Source: Pseudolysobacter sp. (lineage in GTDB: Bacteria > Pseudomonadota > Gammaproteobacteria > Xanthomonadales > Rhodanobacteraceae). Taken from it: a stretch of DNA of 6,021 nt. The notes beneath the pieces were generated by a model. That model had not been told where the DNA came from, searched no databases, and saw only the letters and a list, made by a program, of their open reading frames with translations. Both the position numbers and the translations under genes were made by a program. Shown here in pieces: positions 1-4,166 of this stretch. The DNA lies in NCBI GenBank assembly GCA_025351985.1, contig JANXUW010000255.1, positions 1 to 6,021 on the forward strand. Reading direction: 5' to 3'. Positions within the stretch are counted from its first letter, which is position 1, and every line of letters starts with the position of its first letter.

Positions 1-459
1 ATTCGGCGAAATCACCTGCACGTCGGGTTTGGTCAGATCGGCCCAGTCGTGGATGCCTTTAGGATTGCCCTTACGCACCAGAAAAACGATCGTCGAGGTG
101 AACGGCGTGCTGTTTTCCGGCAGGCGTTTTTGCCACGCCGCGTCGGTCAGTCCGCGTTGCGCGATCGCATCGATATCCCACGCCAACGCCAGCGTCACCA
201 CATCGGCATCGAGACCGTCGATCACCGCACGCGCCTGCTTGCCGGAGCCGCCGTTCGAGGTATTGATCGTGAGCGTGTCGCCGGTCTTGTCTTTCCATTG
301 TTTGCTGAACGCGGCATTGACGTCGCGATACAACTCGCGCGTCGGATCGTAGGAAACATTCAGCAGCGTGACGTCTTTGGCCCATGCCGATGCCAGCGGC
401 AGCACGGCAGACAATGCGGTGGAGAGCAACAGCAGGCGCGTCGATCGGCGAGTAGTCAT
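1..459 (-). CDS. sbp: Sulfate ABC transporter, periplasmic sulfate-binding protein (partial, N-terminal 153 residues)
   Basis: This is the start of a periplasmic protein that captures sulfate (or thiosulfate) and delivers it to the CysTWA-type importer for cysteine synthesis. The reading frame is open from the ATG at 459 to the left edge, so the C-terminal half is missing (the family is about 330 residues). Residues 1-27 form a Sec signal peptide: basic start TTRRSTR, hydrophobic [14 protein letters not shown], and cleavage after ASAWA. The mature part begins [16 protein letters not shown] (28-43), which is nearly identical to the start of mature E. coli Sbp. It is followed by the ligand-loop motif GGSGKQ (70-75), then [17 protein letters not shown] and [14 protein letters not shown]. 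These fit Sbp better than the CysP paralogue, which has SSYDVSREL and AGSSKQ. An in-frame stop at 493-495 limits upstream extension. GTG at 472-474 is an alternative start but would add a poor leader. No strong Shine-Dalgarno precedes the ATG; the only purine patch is GTGGA, inside a palindrome. Confidence 0.95.
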   Translation of the reverse strand, partial: MTTRRSTRLLLLSTALSAVLPLASAWAKDVTLLNVSYDPTRELYRDVNAAFSKQWKDKTGDTLTINTSNGGSGKQARAVIDGLDADVVTLALAWDIDAIAQRGLTDAAWQKRLPENSTPFTSTIVFLVRKGNPKGIHDWADLTKPDVQVISPN

Positions 460-513
460 GGTCGGTGGATCCACAATGAGGGATGAGTGATCTTAGGCGC
501 ACGCGCGGTCAAG

Positions 514-544
514 CGGAATTGGAAATCCGTTATATGCATATGCA
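514..544. promoter_or_regulatory. Cluster of palindromes upstream of the sulfate-binding protein gene (possible operator)
   Basis: Three short symmetric elements are packed together. CGGAATTGGAAATCCG (514-529) is a 16-base palindrome with one mismatched pair. ATATGCATAT (532-541) and TGCATATGCA (535-544) are perfect and overlap each other. They cover the proposed -10 and start-site region of the minus-strand gene. This could be the site of a LysR-family regulator such as CysB or Cbl, but I cannot match it confidently to a known consensus. Confidence 0.3.
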
Positions 545-561
545 GGCTAAAAAAGTGTCAA
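533..561 (-). promoter_or_regulatory. Candidate sigma-70 promoter for the sulfate-binding protein gene
   Basis: On the minus strand a perfect TTGACA -35 box lies at 561-556. Seventeen bases later comes TGCATA (538-533), with the alternative GCATAT at 18-base spacing. The -10 is therefore only moderate, as expected for an activator-dependent promoter. Transcription would start near 525, leaving a leader of about 65 bases before the ATG at 459. The better -10-like TATAAC (534-529) sits 21 bases from the -35, too far for normal use. In proteobacteria these genes are usually activated by the LysR-type regulator CysB under sulfur limitation. That regulation is inferred from the family and not shown here. 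Confidence 0.4.
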
Positions 562-1064
562 CGCCAGTTTGGCGAAGCAGTAGCGCCAGCCCGGAATCCA
601 GCCGATATGATTTGTCGAAGCCTCTACCGACAAGCCAGTTTTGGACGGCTATACGGCCATTCCGATACGTTTTTCATGCGCGCCGCGGTGACTCAAACCT
701 GCGTTTTGCGGCGATGTATTTTGCAAAAACGTGCGACACCATCGAGCCTTCCACGGCGCACCGGCGGCGGCGAGCCGGATGACTTGCCACACATCGCGCC
801 GCCAGCAAAACCCGCGGCGAGACGCGACGTGTTCATCTACTTCATCAGCGCCGCGAAAGAACGCAATCCGGCCGCGGCGATAGCGTTGCTGCAACATCTC
901 GACGCAGGCTGATCGCGTTGGATTCATCCGCGATATTTTCTCGTCGGCGTTTTTCGCGATTATCTTTCACACGTTTTAACCCCGCCCGATTCCCGGCCGC
1001 GTTGCAGCTTTCACAGCCTGTGCTGTGGCGCCTTGTGCGTTGTCCTGCTTACGGGAGTCGAGCC

Positions 1065-1712
1065 ATGCAAACCCACGTTGCCACCCTGCCCTACCTGCCT
1101 GCCATGCAATGGCGGCGCATCGGCGCTACCGCGGCCACCATCGCCGTGCATCTGCTGGCTGGCTTGTTGCTGTTGGCGCCGCTCGCGCCGCCGTTGCGTG
1201 AGCATGTCGTCGCGGAACACGAAGTCGTCGTGAACATCGTCGAGCCGCAACCGAAGAAGGAACTTCCGCCGCCGCTCGATGTGCCCGTGATCAAGCATGT
1301 GCAGCCGATCCACACGACAAAGCCGATCCTGCCGACACCACCAGTCGTCGCGAATCCTGAACCGAACATCATGTCGATACCGGCCGTGCCGAGCATCCCG
1401 ACCGGCCCGGCTGAATTGCCGGCTTCATCCGGCAAAACCGAAAGCGCCGGTTATCGTGGCTCGACGCGTGTGATGTACCCGAAAGATGCGCTGCGTGCGC
1501 ATGAGCAAGGCAAAGTGATTCTGCACGTCATGGTCGACGCAGAAGGTTTGCCGCAGACCATCGAGATCGCCAAATCCAGCGGCTCGCCGCGACTCGATCG
1601 CGCCGCACGCGAAGCCGTGTTGCACTGGCATTTTGTCGCGGCGATCGAGAATGGCAAAACGATCGCGTCGTGGGTGCAGGTGCCGATCGCGTTCAATCTC
1701 AGCGATCAATAA
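1065..1712 (+). CDS. TonB-family energy transducer protein
   Basis: The product is 215 residues and is anchored in the inner membrane, reaching across the periplasm. TonB proteins pass proton-motive energy from ExbB/ExbD to outer-membrane receptors. A short cytoplasmic N-terminus ends in the basic WRR (16-18). One transmembrane helix follows (about 19-40) and carries T25-x3-H29, matching the spacing of the Ser16/His20 pair in the E. coli TonB membrane helix. A proline-rich linker (about 57-120) has PQPKKELPPPLDVP and a run of proline pairs. The C-terminal TonB domain (about 138-211) starts at YPKDALRAHEQGKV and contains VMVDAEGLPQTIEIAKSSG, LDRAAREAVLHWHF and VQVPIAFNL. The start at 1065 is preferred because GGGAG (1053-1057) sits 7 bases upstream and the membrane helix then falls near the N-terminus. 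An ATG at 918 in frame would add 49 arginine-rich residues with no matching feature. No exbB/exbD is visible, so its partners must be encoded elsewhere. Many genomes of this kind carry several TonB paralogues, so I give no tonB symbol. Confidence 0.9.
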   Translation: MQTHVATLPYLPAMQWRRIGATAATIAVHLLAGLLLLAPLAPPLREHVVAEHEVVVNIVEPQPKKELPPPLDVPVIKHVQPIHTTKPILPTPPVVANPEPNIMSIPAVPSIPTGPAELPASSGKTESAGYRGSTRVMYPKDALRAHEQGKVILHVMVDAEGLPQTIEIAKSSGSPRLDRAAREAVLHWHFVAAIENGKTIASWVQVPIAFNLSDQ

Positions 1713-1892
1713 ACCTTGCGGATTCCATGCATCGATGCCACGCCGTGATTTGCGGCCGGCACCGATGTTCGCGTCACATCGCTGCGGCGTGCCACGCTGC
1801 GCGGCAAAGTCAAGACCGCGACAACATTCGTTCCACCGCGATTAACCTCGACACCGTACACTGCGCCGTCGCTCCAGCCCCTCGCCGCCCCG

Positions 1893-2378
1893 ATGCCCAT
1901 CAGCCTGTTGTATGTCTGCTCCGCGTTATTGATTCTGTGCGGCCTGGTTGGCGCGATCGTGCCGATCATTCCGGGCGTGCCGCTGATGTTCGCCGGCATG
2001 TGGCTGGCGGCGTGGGCGGACGGTTACCAGAACGTCGGGATGTATACCTTGATCGTGCTCGGTGTGCTGAGCCTGCTCGCGATCCTGCTCGATTTTTTCG
2101 CCAGCATGCTCGGCGCAAAACGCGTCGGCGCAAGCGCATGGGCCGTGTTCGGCGCGACCGCCGGCACGCTCGTCGGATTGTTTTTCAGCCTGCCCGGATT
2201 ATTGCTCGGCCCGTTTCTCGGCGCGCTGCTCGGCGAGCTGGTCGATGGCGGCACCTTGCGCAAGGCCGGTCATGTCGGCATCGCGACGTGGCTCGGCATG
2301 CTGGTCGGCACGCTGGTAAAACTCGCGATCTGTTTCAGCATGCTCGGGATTTTCCTGCTGAAATTTTTCTTGCGCTAG
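1893..2378 (+). CDS. DUF456 domain-containing inner-membrane protein
   Basis: The product is a 161-residue, very hydrophobic protein that matches the DUF456 family, whose function is unknown. Visible membrane segments are about 4-25, 27-42, 50-70, 82-100, 100-117 and 130-158. The PIIPGVP motif (24-30) between the first two helices is characteristic of the family. The centre is glycine-rich (GATAGTLVGLFF…LPGLLLGPFLGALLGEL, about 87-116), like the glycine-zipper region usual in this family. A short polar loop, DGGTLRKAGH, precedes the last hydrophobic stretch. The length fits complete DUF456 proteins. The ATG at 1893 lacks a recognisable Shine-Dalgarno; the upstream bases are C-rich. The start rests on the hydrophobic segment beginning at once. 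The gene stands 180 bp after the TonB-family gene and converges on the GFA-type gene with a 32-bp gap, so it is probably transcribed alone. The 1713-1892 spacer shows only a GCATCGATGC palindrome (1729-1738). Confidence 0.87.
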   Translation: MPISLLYVCSALLILCGLVGAIVPIIPGVPLMFAGMWLAAWADGYQNVGMYTLIVLGVLSLLAILLDFFASMLGAKRVGASAWAVFGATAGTLVGLFFSLPGLLLGPFLGALLGELVDGGTLRKAGHVGIATWLGMLVGTLVKLAICFSMLGIFLLKFFLR

Positions 2379-2410
2379 CGTCGTATTGGTCGGACGGAAA
2401 ACTCCGCCAT

Positions 2411-2797
2411 TCATTCGCGCGACAAATGCGCCACCGCTGCGGTGCTCGCTTCGCGTTGCGTGTCGTCGAACAACGTGATCGCGATATGTTCAATCGTCGC
2501 CGGATCGAGGCAATGCACGTTGATATCCACGCCATCGGGATGCGAGCGCGGAATATAAAACGCCTTGATGCCGCAGACTTTGCAGAACCGATGTTTGGCG
2601 ATGCCGGTATTGAACGTGTATTCGGTCAGCGCATCGGCGCCGTCGAGCAGGCGGAAACGCGCGGCCGGCACGATCAGGTGCAGGAAACCGCTTATGCGGC
2701 AGATCGAGCAATTGCATTCGAGCGCATCAATGCGCGCGGGCGCCTGCACCTCGAAACGCACACGACCGCAATGGCATTGTCCGCGATGAATCGTCAT
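2411..2797 (-). CDS. GFA-family (CENP-V/GFA fold) zinc-binding protein
   Basis: The product is a 128-residue cytoplasmic protein of the glutathione-dependent formaldehyde-activating enzyme (GFA/Mss4-like) superfamily. The seven family cysteines are all present: CHC (C8, C10), CNCSIC (C28, C30, C33) and CKVC (C72, C75). This is the usual pattern for one structural and one second zinc site. Other family signatures are GQCHCGRVRFEV near the start, F62-N63-T64 before the KHRFCKVCG stretch, and SHPDGVDINVHCLD after it. Most members have no proven activity, and the glutathione-formaldehyde role of the founding member should not be assumed. The ATG at 2797 puts the first zinc motif at residue 8, normal for the family. 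The frame is open upstream to 2962, but that stretch is unrelated to the family and covers the intergenic region. No clear Shine-Dalgarno is seen. The gene is divergent from osmC across 190 bp and converges on the DUF456 gene. Confidence 0.9.
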   Translation of the reverse strand: MTIHRGQCHCGRVRFEVQAPARIDALECNCSICRISGFLHLIVPAARFRLLDGADALTEYTFNTGIAKHRFCKVCGIKAFYIPRSHPDGVDINVHCLDPATIEHIAITLFDDTQREASTAAVAHLSRE

Positions 2798-2987
2798 GGC
2801 GCGATGCTGCCGATTTGCGCTACTCGATGCAAGCCCACGTCGGGTATTCTGGCAGCACGCAAAAGTCACACGTTTTTTCAGGCCACTTAACAGCCGATTT
2901 CCGCAATATGTTTTAGCATCGACATTCGGCGCACGCACTGCATCACGCGCTGGCAGATTCATCCCCTCAACGAGCTGGAGATTTCAC
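2798..2987. promoter_or_regulatory. Divergent intergenic region between the GFA-family gene and osmC
   Basis: These 190 bp must carry promoters for both genes. No consensus pair stands out on either strand. For osmC, TTAACA (2887-2892) followed after 17 bases by GTTTTA (2910-2915) is the best of several weak options. The osmC Shine-Dalgarno GGAG (2977-2980) lies 7 bases before its ATG. In E. coli osmC is controlled by RpoS and Rcs, but no such site can be assigned here. Confidence 0.35.
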
Positions 2988-3419
2988 ATGAACATCAAAC
3001 GCACCGCGTCCGCCGCATGGCAAGGCGGCATCAAGGATGGCAAGGGCAGCATCTCGACGCAGAGCGGCGCGCTCGCCGCGTATCCGTATGGTTTCAGCAG
3101 CCGCTTCGAAGGCAAACCCGGCACCAATCCCGAGGAACTCATCGGCGCGGCGCATGCCGGCTGTTTCACGATGGCGTTGTCGCTGATGCTCGGCGAAGCG
3201 GGCCTCACTGCAACGCAGATGGATACCAGCGCCGAAGTCACGCTGGAAAAACTCGACGACGGATTTGCGATCACCGCCGTGCACCTCACGTTGAAAGCAA
3301 CGATCCCCGGCACCGACCAAGCCGCGTTCGAGCAGATCGCGGCCAAGGCCAAGGCCGGTTGTCCGGTATCCAAATTGCTCAACACGAAGATCACGCTCGA
3401 CGCCACGCTGGTAGCGTGA
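2988..3419 (+). CDS. osmC: OsmC, organic hydroperoxide reductase (peroxiredoxin-like)
   Basis: This thiol-dependent peroxidase reduces organic hydroperoxides and H2O2 in the cytoplasm as a homodimer. The product is 143 residues, the same length as E. coli OsmC, and aligns with it almost without gaps: W11 and G13 near the start, KGSIST, YPYGFSSRFEGKPGTNPEELIGAAHAGCF, MALSLMLGEAGLT, DDGFAIT, KAKAGCPVSKLL, and ITLDATL at the end. The redox pair is present at Cys59 (HAGCF) and Cys125 (AGCPVS), the same positions as in E. coli, as are Arg39 and Glu50 next to the active site. The close match favours OsmC proper over Ohr or the YhfA branch. The start at 2988 is set by GGAG 7 bases upstream and by family alignment; the frame is open further upstream to 2796 but that part is not OsmC-like. 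A tautomerase gene follows on the same strand after 87 bp, and a GFA-family gene is divergent. Confidence 0.97.
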   Translation: MNIKRTASAAWQGGIKDGKGSISTQSGALAAYPYGFSSRFEGKPGTNPEELIGAAHAGCFTMALSLMLGEAGLTATQMDTSAEVTLEKLDDGFAITAVHLTLKATIPGTDQAAFEQIAAKAKAGCPVSKLLNTKITLDATLVA

Positions 3420-3450
3420 TGCCCGCACGGCAGGCGTCGCGCCATCCGCG

Positions 3451-3480
3451 CGGCGTATGCCGAATCTGCCGAGTTTTTTT
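3451..3480 (+). terminator. Weak candidate intrinsic terminator after osmC
   Basis: Seven T residues (3474-3480) follow a GC-rich patch in which CGGC (3451-3454) can pair with either GCCG at 3459-3462 or GCCG at 3468-3471. The stem is only 4 bp. Termination would be partial at best, and the following tautomerase gene could still be co-transcribed with osmC. Confidence 0.25.
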
Positions 3481-3506
3481 CTGACCATTCGCCAAAGGAT
3501 TTATCC

Positions 3507-3893
3507 ATGCCCCTCGCAAGAATCGATCTCATCGAAGGCAAGTCCGCGGACTATCGCGCCGGTATCGGCGACGTCATTTACGAGGCGATGCGTTCGGCGT
3601 TGGACGTGCCCGCCGACGATCGTTTCCAGATCATGACCGAGCATCGCGCCGACCAGATGGCGATCGACAAGACCTATCTCGGCATCACGCGCAGCGACGA
3701 TTGCGTGATCATCCAGATCACCTTGAACGAAGGTCGCACGCTGGAGAAAAAGGCGGCGTTTTATCGCGCCGTCGCCGAGGGTTTGCATACGCGCATCGGC
3801 CTGCGCAAGGAAGATGTTTTCATCAGCCTGATCGAAGTGAAAAAGGAGAACTGGTCGTTCGGCAACGGTGAGGCGCAGTACGCGCCGAAGTAG
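3507..3893 (+). CDS. Tautomerase-superfamily protein (malonate semialdehyde decarboxylase-like)
   Basis: The product is a 128-residue cytoplasmic protein. Pro follows the initiator Met, so removal of Met leaves the N-terminal catalytic proline (Pro1) used throughout the superfamily. The chain is the double-length beta-alpha-beta form, matching Tautomerase_2 and malonate semialdehyde decarboxylase (MSAD)-like proteins. Landmarks are PLARIDLIEG, VPADDRFQIMTEH, IIQITLNEGRTLEKKAAFYRAVAEGL, EDVFISLIEV and WSFGNGEAQY. With Pro counted as 1, Asp37 is present, as in MSAD. MSAD also uses Arg73 and Arg75. Here the matching stretch reads N73-E74-G75-R76, so at most one of the two arginines is kept. That argues against assuming decarboxylase activity, and 'tautomerase family' is the safe name. 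The start is supported by AAAGGA (3494-3499), 7 bases upstream. It follows osmC on the same strand and may share its transcript. The substrate is unknown. Confidence 0.9.
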   Translation: MPLARIDLIEGKSADYRAGIGDVIYEAMRSALDVPADDRFQIMTEHRADQMAIDKTYLGITRSDDCVIIQITLNEGRTLEKKAAFYRAVAEGLHTRIGLRKEDVFISLIEVKKENWSFGNGEAQYAPK

Positions 3894-3927
3894 ATACAAA
3901 CTCAATCCGAGAAAACTATAAAGAGTC

Positions 3928-4060
3928 CGTCATTCCAGCGAAGGCTGGAATCCATTTTGATTTTCTGGGCCTGACGAAAACTCAAGGCTGGAAGATCAAG
4001 GTCAAGATGGATTGACCAGCTTCGCTGTTGAAAAACACTTCAGCCTTCGCTGGAATGACG
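3928..4060. repeat. REP-like repeat cluster with perfect 20-bp terminal inverted repeats
   Basis: CGTCATTCCAGCGAAGGCTG at 3928-3947 recurs as its exact reverse complement at 4041-4060, enclosing 93 bases. The left copy is itself a perfect hairpin: ATTCCAGC (3932-3939), loop GAAG, GCTGGAAT (3944-3951). The right copy has lost one base of that stem. Inside, AATCCATTTTGA (3949-3960) is matched in reverse at 4002-4013 with one change. AAGGCTGGAA (3941-3950) repeats directly at 3984-3993. A worn reverse copy, CCAGCTTCGCTG, lies near 4016-4027. The unit resembles the short 'GTCATTCC…GGAAT' palindromes scattered between genes in many beta- and gammaproteobacteria, and has the ATTCC-N10-GGAAT frame of Neisseria dRS3. 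It lies between two same-strand genes, where such elements often shape mRNA ends. No transposase is nearby. Confidence 0.85.
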
Positions 4061-4083
4061 ACCGGGCTGACGAGCGAGTCATC

Positions 4084-4105
4084 GCCGGATCGCACTACTT
4101 CCGGC
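4084..4105 (+). other. Short hairpin upstream of the DUF885 gene
   Basis: GCCGGA (4084-4089) and TCCGGC (4100-4105) form a perfect 6-bp inverted repeat around 10 bases. No T-run follows, so it is not a standard terminator. It may be an operator or an mRNA leader structure, or chance in GC-rich DNA. Confidence 0.3.
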
Positions 4106-4133
4106 CTATTTGCGCACGCGCCAATTGCGGCTA

Positions 4134-4161
4134 ACCTCGGTTGTCATCATCGATCCGAGGT
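4134..4161 (+). promoter_or_regulatory. Hairpin covering the ribosome binding site of the DUF885 gene
   Basis: ACCTCGG (4134-4140) is an exact reverse complement of CCGAGGT (4155-4161), with 14 bases between. The right arm contains the Shine-Dalgarno GAGG (4157-4160), which stands 6 bases before the ATG at 4167. If it folds in the mRNA, the left arm acts as an anti-Shine-Dalgarno and would lower translation until opened. The pairing is seen directly; any regulatory role is inferred. Confidence 0.45.
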
Positions 4162-4166
4162 GTGCC

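Larger units (their letters stand above)
460..1064. other. About 600-bp gap between sulfate-binding protein and TonB-family genes; no convincing gene
   Basis: Besides the promoter region at 514-561, this stretch shows four small symmetric elements. GTGGATCCAC (465-474) is a perfect palindrome just upstream of the minus-strand ATG. A 6-bp hairpin TTGTCG/CGACAA has arms at 612-617 and 628-633. TTTTGCAAAA (719-728) is a perfect palindrome. A plus-strand frame starting at ATG 487 or 676 stays open to TGA 910-912. Its last 30 or so codons use host-like codons and read DVFIYFISAAKERNPAAAIALLQHLDAG. The upstream part is Cys/Arg-rich and unlike a folded protein, no Shine-Dalgarno precedes either ATG, and I recognise no family. 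It may be a gene remnant or chance. The two genes flanking the gap are divergent, so it should also hold the promoter of the TonB-family gene, but I see no clear one. Confidence 0.5.

Noticed and set aside
71..502. A 143-codon minus-strand frame at the left end
   Set aside because: It overlaps the sulfate-binding protein in a different frame. The true frame (1-459) reads as an unmistakable Sbp N-terminus.
918..1064. Upstream extension of the TonB-family protein from the ATG at 918
   Set aside because: The extra 49 residues are arginine-rich with no feature, no Shine-Dalgarno precedes 918, and GGGAG is well placed for the ATG at 1065.
2379..2410. Bidirectional terminator between the converging DUF456 and GFA-family genes
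   Set aside because: Only a 4-bp CGGA/TCCG stem with a loop of A residues is possible, and no T-run follows on either side.
1670..2890. A 406-codon open frame on the plus strand
   Set aside because: It runs across the end of the TonB-family gene, the DUF456 gene in another frame, and the antisense of the GFA-family gene. The product is Arg/His-rich and matches no family. It is a by-product of GC-rich codon use.
2967..3541. Two minus-strand frames (about 173 and 185 codons) opposite osmC
   Set aside because: They are antisense shadows of osmC, which matches its family across the full length with both catalytic cysteines.
3501..3905. A 134-codon minus-strand frame
   Set aside because: It is the antisense shadow of the tautomerase gene, which has a good ribosome binding site and family motifs.
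3928..4060. CRISPR-like repeat array
   Set aside because: Copies are in opposite orientations, irregularly spaced and degenerate. There are no regular direct repeats or unique spacers, and no cas genes.
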